Part shown: positions 27,755 to 35,336 of the stretch, one piece after another
How positions within the stretch are numbered: the first letter of the stretch is position 1
Layout of the letters: every line of letters starts with the position of its first letter
NCBI RefSeq assembly: GCF_004363805.1
Contig: NZ_SNZP01000008.1
Location: 114,063-178,062 of the forward strand
Direction of reading: 5' to 3'
DNA from: Paludibacterium purpuratum
GTDB taxonomy: Bacteria; Pseudomonadota; Gammaproteobacteria; Burkholderiales; Chromobacteriaceae
DNA: 64,000 nucleotides
Made by a program: the position numbers and the translations under genes
The notes under the pieces: generated by a model
What the model saw: only the letters and a program-made list of their open reading frames with translations
What the model was told of the DNA's origin: nothing
Databases searched by the model: none

Positions 27755-29212
27755 ATGCTGGCACTCTTTTCCGGGCTCGACCTCAAACTGGCGGTCACCC
27801 TGTTCCTTTCGCTCGGCTTCGTGCTGACCTTCGAATTCATCAATGGCTTCCACGACACGGCCAATGCGGTCGCCACGGTCATTTACACCCAGTCGATGAA
27901 GCCGCGCCTGGCCGTCTTCGCCTCGGGCGTCTGCAACTTCCTCGGCGTATTGTCCGGCGGCCTGGCGGTCGCCTACGCCATCGTGCACCTGCTGCCGGTC
28001 GACCTGCTGGTCTCGGTCAACACCGCGCACGGCATGTCGATGGTATTCGCATTGTTGGCCGCGGCCATCCTGTGGAACCTCGGCACCTGGTATCTCGGGC
28101 TGCCCGCCTCCAGCTCGCACACCTTGATCGGCGCCATTCTCGGCGTCGGCCTGGCCAATGCCTTGGTCAACCACACGCCGCTGTCGCAGGGCATCAACTG
28201 GGCCAAGGCCATCGATGTCGGCATGTCGCTATTGCTGTCGCCGATAGTCGGCTTCGTTCTGTCCGGCATCATCGTCGTGTTGCTGCGCCGTTACCGCGGT
28301 CGCAGCAACATGCACAAAACGCCGTATCAGCGCCAACAGGTCGAAGGCCGCAAGCATCCGCCGTTCTGGACCCGTTTCATGCTGATTCTCTCCGCCATGG
28401 GCGTCAGCTTCGCCCACGGCTCCAACGACGGTCAAAAAGGCGTCGGCCTGATCATGTTGGTCCTGATCGGCATCGTACCGGCAAACTACGTGCTCAACAT
28501 GGACTCCAACCCGTACCAGATCGAGCGCACGCGTGACGCCGCCTTGCACCTGCAGCAGTTCTATGCCGAGCACAATCCCGCCCTGCAAGTTCTACTCGCC
28601 AAGAGCAACCACAGCGTCACCCACGGCTGCAATCCGTTGGTCACCGCCAAGACCGCCGACGACCTCAATCAGGCGCTGTTGAACGGCAACGACTACCACA
28701 ATCTGTCGCCGGAACAACGCTGGGACGTACGCACCCGCCTGCTCTGCCTGGACGATGCCGCCAAACTGGCCAGCCAACTGCCGCATCTGTCCGATGGCGA
28801 CAAGCGCAATTTGCAGGCGCTGCGCAGCGACCTGACGCAAACCACGGAATACGCGCCGGCCTGGGTCATCATGTCGGTGGCTTTGGCTCTGGGGGTCGGC
28901 ACCATGATCGGCTGGCGCCGCGTGGTCAAGACGGTCGGCGAAGGCATCGGCAAAAAGGATATGACCTACGCGCAAGGGATGGCCGCACAAATCACCGCGG
29001 CGATCTCCATCGGTTTGGCCAGCCTGTTCGGCATGCCGGTCTCCACCACGCATGTGCTATCAAGCGGTGTTGCCGGCTCGATGGTCGCCGACAAATCGGG
29101 ACTGCAGTTCGGCACCATCCGCGCCATCCTGCTCGCGTGGCTATTCACCCTGCCGGTCTCCATGGCGCTGTCGGCCGGCTTGTACTATCTCGCATCGCTG
29201 TGGATCGGATAA
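27755..29212 (+). CDS. pit: Inorganic phosphate transporter, PiT family
   Basis: Low-affinity, proton- or metal-phosphate-coupled uptake at the inner membrane. The 485-residue product carries the family's internal duplication: NGFHDTANAVATVIYTQSM (about residues 30-48) and SFAHGSNDGQKGVGL near residue 220, and the C-terminal GMPVSTTHVLSSGVAGSM. The hydrophilic insert at about residues 245-370, between the two membrane halves, is typical of the E. coli PitA type. The ATG at 27755 is used; extending to the upstream TTG (27653) adds a hydrophilic segment outside the conserved N-terminus. Adjacent to the pst operon but behind its terminator. Confidence 0.93.
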   Translation: MLALFSGLDLKLAVTLFLSLGFVLTFEFINGFHDTANAVATVIYTQSMKPRLAVFASGVCNFLGVLSGGLAVAYAIVHLLPVDLLVSVNTAHGMSMVFALLAAAILWNLGTWYLGLPASSSHTLIGAILGVGLANALVNHTPLSQGINWAKAIDVGMSLLLSPIVGFVLSGIIVVLLRRYRGRSNMHKTPYQRQQVEGRKHPPFWTRFMLILSAMGVSFAHGSNDGQKGVGLIMLVLIGIVPANYVLNMDSNPYQIERTRDAALHLQQFYAEHNPALQVLLAKSNHSVTHGCNPLVTAKTADDLNQALLNGNDYHNLSPEQRWDVRTRLLCLDDAAKLASQLPHLSDGDKRNLQALRSDLTQTTEYAPAWVIMSVALALGVGTMIGWRRVVKTVGEGIGKKDMTYAQGMAAQITAAISIGLASLFGMPVSTTHVLSSGVAGSMVADKSGLQFGTIRAILLAWLFTLPVSMALSAGLYYLASLWIG

Positions 29213-29215
29213 GAC

Positions 29216-29254
29216 AAACCCACAAACCGGGCTAACTACCCGGCTTGTGGGTTT
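29216..29254. terminator. Bidirectional terminator between pit and the DUF1131 gene
   Basis: AAACCCACAA(A)CCGGG pairs with CCCGG(C)TTGTGGGTTT around a 7-nt loop. The A-rich and T-rich arms make it usable from both sides, for pit (plus) and for the aqpZ-DUF1131 operon (minus). Confidence 0.85.
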
Positions 29255-29259
29255 GGCAT

Positions 29260-29844
29260 CTAATCTATCGGCGTCCAGTGGTAACGATCGAACGCCTCCG
29301 GCGTCCAGATGACGGCAGTCAGTCCCGCTTGGGGCCATATGGTCCCATCCGCGGCACCAGGGGCGCTGGGAAACTCTAGCCCGACATGCTGCATACCGGG
29401 CGCCAAGCAAAAAAACTTACCGGCGTTCTGCTCCAAGCCCGGTTTGCACACCGCCTTTTGGGAATCGGGATAAAAATCGGCAAATCGCCTTCCCGGGGAA
29501 AACCCGGATCGCCGCATGATCTCCGGCATTCTCACGACAATCCTGCCGATGTAACTTTTTTTACTGCCTGGCCGGTCTCCCGGCAGAACCTCCATGGCGA
29601 CCTGCCTACCGCGGGTGACGCTCAATAGCGGTACCACTCTATCTTCGGACGCGACGGTCGTTTGGCGGATAGTGAATCCGGGCAACGCCCGCTTGAGCGA
29701 TGACGCGGTCGCCTCCGTCTGCGCGCCAAGCGGCCCGACGCCGGCATCGGTCACTTTCAATATGGGTACATCGGCAGCCCAGACGGCGGCACAGATGCCA
29801 ACCATCAGTGCCGCCGTTGCGCCCCATCGGCATCCGCGGCTCAT
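29260..29844 (-). CDS. DUF1131 family (YfeY-like) envelope protein
   Basis: The 194-residue product begins [20 protein letters not shown] with a signal peptide ending around AVWAAD; no clear lipobox. The mature part has the DUF1131 pattern: [54 protein letters not shown] and [14 protein letters not shown]. coli YfeY of this family is an RpoE-regulated lipoprotein of unknown role. The start overlaps the aqpZ stop as ATGA, so it is translationally coupled to the water channel gene. Family assignment is from memory of motif order. Confidence 0.7.
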   Translation of the reverse strand: MSRGCRWGATAALMVGICAAVWAADVPILKVTDAGVGPLGAQTEATASSLKRALPGFTIRQTTVASEDRVVPLLSVTRGRQVAMEVLPGDRPGSKKSYIGRIVVRMPEIMRRSGFSPGRRFADFYPDSQKAVCKPGLEQNAGKFFCLAPGMQHVGLEFPSAPGAADGTIWPQAGLTAVIWTPEAFDRYHWTPID

Positions 29845-30533
29845 GCCTTGTCTTCGAGCAAACAGCGATAAATCAACCCGCCGACAATGGCGCCCAGAAT
29901 CGGCGCAAGCCAGAAAAGCCAAAGCTGCTGAAGTGCCCAGGTACCCTGAAACAACGCTACAGCGGTGCTGCGTGCGGGATTGACCGAGGTATTGGTTACC
30001 GGAATGCTGATCAGGTGAATCAAGGTCAGTGCCAAACCGATAGCGATGGGGGCGAAACCCGCCGGCGCACGCGCATCGGTCGCCCCATGGATCACAATCA
30101 GGAAAAAGGCCGTCAGCACGAACTCGGCGACAAAAGCTGCCGGTAAGGCATAGCCGCCGGGCGAATGCTCGCCGAAACCGTTCGAGGCAAAGCCGCCGAC
30201 CGGATCGAAGCCCGCCTTGCCGCTAGCGATCAAATACAGCACAGCCGCCGCGACGACCCCGCCGACCACTTGCGCAACGATGTAGCCCGCCGCGTCTTTT
30301 GCCTCGAAGCGCCCACCCGCGCACAAGCCGACCGTCACCGCAGGGTTAAAGTGCCCGCCCGAGATATGGCCGACGGCATAAGCCATCGTCAAGACGGTCA
30401 GACCGAAAGCGAGCGAGACTCCGACGAAGCCAATGCCCAACTGAGGAAATGCCGCAGCCAACACCGCACTGCCGCAGCCGCCGAACACCAGCCAGAACGT
30501 GCCGAAGAACTCGGCGAAAAGTCGCTTGATCAT
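29841..30533 (-). CDS. aqpZ: Aquaporin Z
   Basis: Inner-membrane water channel of 230 residues with six membrane helices and two re-entrant loops. Both NPA boxes are present: HFNPAVTVG (about residue 62) and SVNPARSTA (about residue 186). It begins [20 protein letters not shown]. The ATG at 30533 follows AGGAGGAGAAACC. Upstream in the minus sense are TTGCTA and TATATA hexamers 18 bp apart (30599-30604, 30575-30580), predicting a start near 30568, and a 17-bp palindrome in the leader. A divergent candidate small RNA carries a perfect 15-nt antisense to the SD/start region. Confidence 0.96.
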   Translation of the reverse strand: MIKRLFAEFFGTFWLVFGGCGSAVLAAAFPQLGIGFVGVSLAFGLTVLTMAYAVGHISGGHFNPAVTVGLCAGGRFEAKDAAGYIVAQVVGGVVAAAVLYLIASGKAGFDPVGGFASNGFGEHSPGGYALPAAFVAEFVLTAFFLIVIHGATDARAPAGFAPIAIGLALTLIHLISIPVTNTSVNPARSTAVALFQGTWALQQLWLFWLAPILGAIVGGLIYRCLLEDKA

Positions 30534-30543
30534 GGTTTCTCCT
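30529..30543 (-). promoter_or_regulatory. aqpZ ribosome-binding site and start, target-site copy of the sRNA seed repeat
   Basis: The mRNA AGGAGAAACCATGAT covers the Shine-Dalgarno, spacer and start codon of aqpZ. Its plus-strand form ATCATGGTTTCTCCT recurs exactly at 30757-30771 in the candidate sRNA; with flanks, 19 of 20 bases match (30524-30543 against 30752-30771). Confidence 0.75.
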
Positions 30544-30546
30544 CCT

Positions 30547-30563
30547 ATCACAACAGTTGTGAT
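30547..30563. promoter_or_regulatory. Palindromic operator candidate in the aqpZ leader
   Basis: ATCACAAC-A-GTTGTGAT is a perfect 17-bp inverted repeat placed between the predicted aqpZ start of transcription (about 30568) and its ribosome-binding site. The position suits a repressor operator; the regulator is unknown. Confidence 0.5.
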
Positions 30564-30574
30564 TTTTATAAAAC

Positions 30575-30604
30575 TATATAGGAAAAGAAAATCATTCTTA
30601 GCAA
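30575..30604 (-). promoter_or_regulatory. Candidate aqpZ promoter
   Basis: In the minus sense TTGCTA (-35) is followed after 18 bp by TATATA (-10). Predicted leader is about 35 nt and includes the palindrome at 30547-30563. Confidence 0.5.
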
Positions 30605-30682
30605 GCGCTTTTTTGTCAGAGCCCATGCTGCCGCCATCTTTTTTTTCGTGTTGTGGGGCCATGGGCGCTGACTGAACGGAAC

Positions 30683-30696
30683 TTGACGCACATCAA
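30683..30696. promoter_or_regulatory. FNR/Anr-type box
   Basis: TTGAC-GCAC-ATCAA differs from the FNR consensus TTGAT-N4-ATCAA by one base. Its centre (30689.5) is 61.5-62.5 bp upstream of the predicted start of the rightward small transcript, the classical class I activator position. Confidence 0.6.
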
Positions 30697-30716
30697 GTGT
30701 AGCGCCGGGATTACAA

Positions 30717-30745
30717 TTGATCAGAAGTTCATATCTTGCTAATAT
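30717..30745 (+). promoter_or_regulatory. Sigma-70 promoter of the candidate small RNA
   Basis: TTGATC (30717-30722) and TAATAT (30740-30745) are separated by exactly 17 bp. Predicted start of transcription is 30751 or 30752. No protein gene lies downstream on this strand before the terminator. Confidence 0.65.
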
Positions 30746-30750
30746 ACACA

Positions 30751-30828
30751 TGCTTCATCATGGTTTCTCCTTTGTTGTTTGCAGCAATCCCATTTATGCC
30801 TTGGCCCCCCAGCCAAGGCATTTTTTTT
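30751..30828 (+). ncRNA. Candidate FNR-activated antisense small RNA, about 78 nt
   Basis: An orphan transcription unit bounded by the promoter at 30717-30745 and the terminator at 30797-30828. Its 5' 20 nt (30752-30771) match 19 of 20 positions of the antisense of the aqpZ translation start, including 15 consecutive bases covering SD and start codon. The CUCC core is also complementary to generic Shine-Dalgarno sites. The 3' end is a terminator with an eight-base T-run, as in Hfq-binding sRNAs. FNR-controlled sRNAs (FnrS in E. coli, AniS in Neisseria) are functional analogues; I cannot show homology. Expression is untested. Confidence 0.6.
30797..30828 (+). terminator. Rho-independent terminator of the candidate small RNA
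   Basis: TGCCTTGGC/GCCAAGGCA, a 9-bp perfect stem with a 6-nt loop, followed by eight T on the plus strand. On the minus strand no T-run follows the stem, so it does not serve recG. Confidence 0.9.
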
Positions 30829-30878
30829 GCCCTGAACACGGATGGCGGGTTTTGACGCAAAACAAAGCTACCTACCAC

Positions 30879-32933
30879 TTAGGCTTTGAGGAAGTGTTCG
30901 CGGCCTGCCAACCAGCGCGCCAGATGCGCCTGGGCGCACTCGGGCGCATCGCTCAGCATGCGCGGCGCCAATTCACGCGCCTGAGCCAACAACTCGGCAT
31001 CCTGCTCCAAATCGGCGAAGCGCAGCATCGGCATACCGCTTTGCCTGGCGCCCAGCAACTCACCCGGGCCGCGGATCTGCAGATCCTGGCGCGCGATCTC
31101 GAAGCCATCGGTGTATTGGTAAATCACCTTCAGCCTAGCCTTGGCCAACGCCGACAGCGGCGTCTCGAACATCAACACGCAAATCCCCCCAGCGCTGCCT
31201 CGCCCAACACGCCCGCGCAGCTGATGCAACTGAGACAACCCCATGCGCTCGCTATGCTCGATGATCATCAACGTGGCATTCGGCACATCCACCCCCACTT
31301 CGATCACCGTGGTGGCAACCAGCAATTGAATCTCATTGGCGGCGAATGCCGCCATGACCTCGGCCTTCTCTGCCGGCTTCATGCGCCCGTGCACCAAACC
31401 AACCCGCCACTCTGGCAGCTCGGCCGTCAACGCCTCGAAGGTGTCCACTGCCGTCTGTAGTTGCAGGGCCTCGGATTCCTCGATCAACGGGCACACCCAA
31501 TAGGCCTGTTGCCCTTTGGCACAGATGCGGGCGACGTGGGCCACCATCTCGTCGCGCCGGTCGCTGTTGACCAATTTGGTCACGATCGGGGATCGCCCCG
31601 GCGGCAACTGGTCGATGATCGACACATCCAGATCGGCGTAATAGCTCATTGCCAAGGTACGCGGAATCGGTGTCGCCGACATCATCAACTGATGCGGTTC
31701 GCCCCCCTTGTCTTTCAATGCCAAACGCTGACCGACACCGAAGCGATGCTGCTCGTCGACAATCGCCAGTCCCAGACGCTGAAACGACACGTCGTCCTGA
31801 AACAGCGCATGCGTTCCCACCGTTAGGCGCACGGCGCCGTCGGCGATCCGCGCCAATGTCTCGGTTTTCTGTTTCTTGCGCAGCGATCCGGACAGCCAGG
31901 CCACATCGATCCCCAGCGGCGCGAGCCAGGCGGACAACTTCAAATAATGCTGTTCCGCCAAGATTTCAGTCGGCGCCATCAGGGCCACCTGATAACCCGC
32001 CTCGATCGCCGCCAGCGCCGCCATGGCGGCCACCACGGTCTTACCGCTGCCGACATCCCCTTGCAGCAGGCGCTGCATCGGATGCGGCTCCCGCATGTCG
32101 GCCAGGATCTCCACCAGCACCTTTTGCTGTGCCTCGGTCAAGGTAAACGGCAAATTCGCGCCGAGCGCGTGGCGCAGCGAACCGTCGCCTAAGAGACGCG
32201 GCGCATTGCCGGTACGGCGCTGCCGATAGGAAAGCCGCATCGACAACTGCTGTGCCAGCAATTCATCGAACTTCAGCCGTTGCCAGGCCGGCAGCAGCGG
32301 ATCGTTCAACTGCTGCAGCGAGTAATCCGGCGTCGGCGCATGCAGTAGTTGCACAGCCTCGGCAAAGGTACAAAGCCCGAGCTGCTCGCGCCACCCCGGC
32401 GGCAGCGTCTCTGCCATCGGCTGCGCGCGAAGCTCGGCATGAATCAACTTACGCAGCGGCGGCTGCGTCAACCCCGACAAGGTCGGGTACACCGGCGTCA
32501 TCCGATCGGCCAGCGGCTCGCCCGGTGTGACCGGCCGACATTTGGGATGCACCATTTCATCGCCGAAAAACCCGCGGCGCACTTCGCCCAACACGCGCAG
32601 GCGCACCCCCTGGGCCATTTGCTTTTGTTGACTGGGATAGAAATGAATGAAGCGCAGCAACAGCTGGCCGCTGTCGTCCTCGATACGCACCAACAATTGT
32701 CGGCGCGGACGGAACTGCACCTCCTGCGCCACCACCAGCCCCTCTACCAGCGCCGGCTGGCCATAGGGGGCATGCTTGATCGGAAACAGGTGGCTCTCGT
32801 CTTCGTAACGCAACGGCAGATGCAGCACCAGATCGAAACGGCGGCGGATGCCGAGTTTCTCCAGCTTCTTGGCGAGCGCGGGCGCCGCGGTGATCGGCTG
32901 ATTGGCGAGGTCGGGGGCGATAATCATGGCCAT
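30879..32933 (-). CDS. recG: ATP-dependent DNA helicase RecG
   Basis: Branch-migrating helicase that remodels stalled forks and recombination intermediates. The 684-residue product has an N-terminal wedge/OB region (LEKLGIRRRFDLVLHLPLRY at about residues 22-41), Walker A GDVGSGKT (about residue 295), DEQH box in IVDEQHRFGVGQR (about residue 397), MSATPIPRTLAMSYYADLD and a C-terminal QLRGRVGRG motif. The ATG at 32933 (MAMIIAPDLAN) gives the normal length; an upstream ATG at 33011 adds a low-complexity leader. No linked spoT or other partner. Confidence 0.97.
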   Translation of the reverse strand: MAMIIAPDLANQPITAAPALAKKLEKLGIRRRFDLVLHLPLRYEDESHLFPIKHAPYGQPALVEGLVVAQEVQFRPRRQLLVRIEDDSGQLLLRFIHFYPSQQKQMAQGVRLRVLGEVRRGFFGDEMVHPKCRPVTPGEPLADRMTPVYPTLSGLTQPPLRKLIHAELRAQPMAETLPPGWREQLGLCTFAEAVQLLHAPTPDYSLQQLNDPLLPAWQRLKFDELLAQQLSMRLSYRQRRTGNAPRLLGDGSLRHALGANLPFTLTEAQQKVLVEILADMREPHPMQRLLQGDVGSGKTVVAAMAALAAIEAGYQVALMAPTEILAEQHYLKLSAWLAPLGIDVAWLSGSLRKKQKTETLARIADGAVRLTVGTHALFQDDVSFQRLGLAIVDEQHRFGVGQRLALKDKGGEPHQLMMSATPIPRTLAMSYYADLDVSIIDQLPPGRSPIVTKLVNSDRRDEMVAHVARICAKGQQAYWVCPLIEESEALQLQTAVDTFEALTAELPEWRVGLVHGRMKPAEKAEVMAAFAANEIQLLVATTVIEVGVDVPNATLMIIEHSERMGLSQLHQLRGRVGRGSAGGICVLMFETPLSALAKARLKVIYQYTDGFEIARQDLQIRGPGELLGARQSGMPMLRFADLEQDAELLAQARELAPRMLSDAPECAQAHLARWLAGREHFLKA

Positions 32934-32966
32934 CGATTGTAACGCAATCGGCGGCCGAGACGACAA

Positions 32967-32996
32967 ACGGGCCGACGCCCGTAAGGGTCGGCCCGT
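32967..32996 (-). terminator. Terminator-like hairpin after the DUF2147 gene
   Basis: ACGGGCCGAC/GTCGGCCCGT, a 10-bp perfect stem with a 10-nt loop, lies just past the DUF2147 stop. The minus-sense sequence after it (TTGTCG) has only a short T-run, so it may terminate weakly before recG. Confidence 0.6.
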
Positions 32997-33015
32997 CGAT
33001 ATTCGGTTCAAAAAC

Positions 33016-33453
33016 TTACTGACGTTCCCAGACTTGCGAACGGCCCAGCAAGGAAATACCTAAGAAGCCACGCACCTCCAGCTTTTTGCCGCCCTCGAGC
33101 ACGGTCATCTTGGCGCTATAGACCTTGCCCGATTTCGGGTCGAGGATACGGCCGCCGCTCCAGGTCTTGCCGTCTTGCTTCAGCCCCCACAGAATGGTCA
33201 TGCCCAAGTCGGGCTTACCTTTCAGTGCGCCTTCGCAGTTATCGCACACGGCATCCGGGTGTTGCAGCAGCTTGACGATCTTGCCGGTCAACTCGCCACT
33301 GGCGGTCTGGGAGATTTCAATCAGCGCCTTGGCTTGATGAGTTTGATCGTCGATGTTTTTCCATACGCCGACCGGTGTGTCTTCGGCCAAGGCAAAAGTA
33401 GACAGCAAACCCAATACAACCGCCAACAGCACGGCTTTGCAGCGAATCATCAT
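33016..33453 (-). CDS. DUF2147 family periplasmic protein
   Basis: The 145-residue product begins MMIRCKAVLLAVVLGLLSTF (signal peptide), and the mature form starts near EDTPVGVWKNIDDQTHQAKA. The DUF2147 pattern is complete: GVWKNIDDQT, ALIEISQTASGELTGKIVKL, CDNCEGALKGKPDLGMTILWGL and GGRILDPKSGKVYSAKMTV. The fold is a small calycin-like beta barrel in the family; no enzymatic role is established. Start chosen at the first of two adjacent ATGs after GGAGAG. Its start region (CCATGATGA after GGAGA) partly resembles the seed-complementary sequence of the candidate sRNA. Confidence 0.88.
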   Translation of the reverse strand: MMIRCKAVLLAVVLGLLSTFALAEDTPVGVWKNIDDQTHQAKALIEISQTASGELTGKIVKLLQHPDAVCDNCEGALKGKPDLGMTILWGLKQDGKTWSGGRILDPKSGKVYSAKMTVLEGGKKLEVRGFLGISLLGRSQVWERQ

Positions 33454-33564
33454 GGAATTTCTCTCCGTTGTAATATTAAAACGCAAGTTTGGAGTCCGGG
33501 CTCTAGAATGCCAATATGGTACTCAAACGTCAAGCTTGATTCTGTGACAGCACCGTGCGTCGAT

Positions 33565-34746
33565 TCAATCGTCTTTGAGGAACAGGGTCAGCAGGTCGTT
33601 CAGAAAACGCTGCCCATGCAATGTCGGGCGCACGTGCGTCGGCGAACGTTCGATCAGTCCACGCGACTCGGCCTGAGCCAGCTCGCGCTGAATAGCGGCC
33701 AACGACAAACCGGTACGTTCGGCGAACAACGCAAGCTCAAACCCCTCGGTCAGCCGTAGCAGATTCATCATGAATTCGAACGGCAGCGCCGAACGCGCCA
33801 CGCGCTGCCGTGTTTGAACGGCATCGCCGGCGGCCAACGCCTGCAGATAGGCGGTCGGCTGCTTATGGCGCATTTCGCGCACGATGCCTTCGGCCGAACT
33901 GATCTTGGCGTGCGCGCCGGCGCCGATGCCCAGATAATCGCCGAAACGCCAATAATTCAGGTTATGTTGGCATTGCCGCTCGGGCCGGGCAAAGGCCGAC
34001 GTTTCGTAATGCATGAAGCCGGCCTCGGCCAAACGGGCTTCCAGCGCCTCCTGCATATCGGCGGCCCGATCCTCGTCCGGCAAGCCGGCCGGCTCGTAGC
34101 GGGAAAACAGCGTGTTGGGCTCGATGGTCAGATGATAGGCAGACAAGTGCGTGACGCCATGCGCGAGCCCTTGCGACAAATCGTCGAGCGCCAAAGCGAG
34201 CGTTTGCTGTGGCAACGCATACATCAGATCGAGGTTGACGTTGTCGAAGTGATGAAGGGCGATGTCCAACGCGACATGTGCTTGGCGGCTGTCATGGATA
34301 CGGCCCAGCCGACGCAACGCTTCGTCGTCGAAGCTTTGGATGCCCACCGACAACCGGTTGACGCCGGCGGCACGGAAAGCTTTGAATTTCTCGGCTTCGA
34401 AGGTTCCCGGGTTGGCCTCCATGGTGATCTCCGCCGCCGGTGCCAAACGCACGCGAGCGCGAATACCGTCGAGCAGCATCTCCATCGCCGCCGGGGACAT
34501 TAGGCTGGGCGTACCGCCACCGATGAACACGGTATGTACCGCCCGGCCCCAAACCGCCGGCAATGCCAACTCCAAATCGCGCAAGAGCGCTGCGACATAG
34601 GCCAGATCGTCGAAGCCGGCCCGCGCTTCGTGCGAATTGAAGTCGCAGTACGGGCACTTGCGCACGCACCAGGGGAAATGAACGTACAGCGACAGCGGCG
34701 GCAGCTGCGTCAGTCCGGTATGCGGCGTAAACACGACCTGTGTCAT
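33565..34746 (-). CDS. hemW: Radical SAM heme chaperone HemW
   Basis: The 393-residue product has the radical-SAM motif C-x3-C-x2-C in CVRKCPYC (about residues 27-34) without the fourth cysteine that marks true coproporphyrinogen dehydrogenase HemN, so HemW is preferred. Further segments: HTVFIGGGTPSLMSP (about residues 68-82), EITMEANPGTFE, RLSVGIQSFDDEALRRLGRI, and NLDLMYALPQQT. HemW binds heme and is proposed to deliver it to respiratory proteins, fitting a genome with bo3 oxidase. Its start overlaps rdgB by ATGA. Confidence 0.93.
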   Translation of the reverse strand: MTQVVFTPHTGLTQLPPLSLYVHFPWCVRKCPYCDFNSHEARAGFDDLAYVAALLRDLELALPAVWGRAVHTVFIGGGTPSLMSPAAMEMLLDGIRARVRLAPAAEITMEANPGTFEAEKFKAFRAAGVNRLSVGIQSFDDEALRRLGRIHDSRQAHVALDIALHHFDNVNLDLMYALPQQTLALALDDLSQGLAHGVTHLSAYHLTIEPNTLFSRYEPAGLPDEDRAADMQEALEARLAEAGFMHYETSAFARPERQCQHNLNYWRFGDYLGIGAGAHAKISSAEGIVREMRHKQPTAYLQALAAGDAVQTRQRVARSALPFEFMMNLLRLTEGFELALFAERTGLSLAAIQRELAQAESRGLIERSPTHVRPTLHGQRFLNDLLTLFLKDD

Positions 34747-35336
34747 GCCAAAGTCCGCAATTTTTCGAGCATCTGGCGCATCGCCTGCCCGCGGTGGCTG
34801 TCGCGATTTTTCTCCTCGGGCGGCAGCTCGGCCACGGTGCAGCCGCGTCCCGGCAGATGGAAGTACGGGTCGTAACCGAAGCCCCCCTCGCCGGCCGGCC
34901 GATCCTGGATTTCGCCGAGCCAGACACCATCCGCCACCAGCGGGTGCGGATCATCCGCATGACGAACAAAGACCAGTACACAGACGTACCAAGCGCGACG
35001 ATCCGCCACGCCGCGCAGCCGCTCGACCAACAAGCGGTTATTGCGCTCATCGGACTTGGGCTCGCCGGCGAAGCGCGCCGACAACACGCCGGGTTGCCCG
35101 TCAAGCGCCGTCACGCACAAGCCGGAATCGTCGGCCAGCGCGGGCAGACCGGTAACCTGGCTGGCGTGGCGCGCCTTGGCCAGCGCGTTTTCGAGAAACG
35201 TGCCATACGGTTCAGGACACTCCGGCACATTCAATTCACGCTGAGCCAGCACCTGGATGCCCAGCGGCGCCAGCAAATCGGAAAACTCGCGCAACTTGCC
35301 GGCATTGTTGCTGGCAAGCACCAATTTTTCGAACAT
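34743..35336 (-). CDS. rdgB: XTP/dITP pyrophosphatase (non-canonical purine NTP hydrolase)
   Basis: Removes XTP, dITP and similar damaged nucleotides, protecting DNA. The 197-residue product begins MFEKLVLASNNAGKLREFSD, with the substrate loop ASNNAGK and the catalytic-metal segment LPALADDSGLCVTALDGQPG (about residues 63-82), plus the GGFGYDPYFHLPGRGCTVAE segment (about residues 146-165). The ATG at 35336 shares one base with the preceding stop (TAATG), and its end overlaps hemW by four, so the operon is translationally coupled. Confidence 0.96.
   Translation of the reverse strand: MFEKLVLASNNAGKLREFSDLLAPLGIQVLAQRELNVPECPEPYGTFLENALAKARHASQVTGLPALADDSGLCVTALDGQPGVLSARFAGEPKSDERNNRLLVERLRGVADRRAWYVCVLVFVRHADDPHPLVADGVWLGEIQDRPAGEGGFGYDPYFHLPGRGCTVAELPPEEKNRDSHRGQAMRQMLEKLRTLA

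Larger units (their letters stand above)
30534..30878. other. 345-bp gap between aqpZ and recG holding divergent regulatory elements
   Basis: No protein gene is recognised. It contains the aqpZ promoter and palindrome on the left, and an FNR-type box, promoter, short transcript and terminator reading rightward (30683-30828) on the right. A 10-codon minus-strand reading frame (30731-30763, MMKHVYISKI) preceded by AGGAGA is a by-product of the duplicated start region and not called as a gene. Confidence 0.7.

Noticed and set aside
30661..30720. TTGACG (30683) with TACAAT (30712) as a second promoter for the small RNA
   Set aside because: The spacer is 23 bp, too long; these bases are better explained as the FNR-like box, and TTGATC-N17-TAATAT fits the promoter.
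30731..30763. Ten-codon minus-strand frame MMKHVYISKI with an AGGAGA site
   Set aside because: It arises from the duplicated aqpZ start region and is very short. A leader peptide is possible, but there is no downstream gene in position and the opposite strand has the better promoter-terminator pair.
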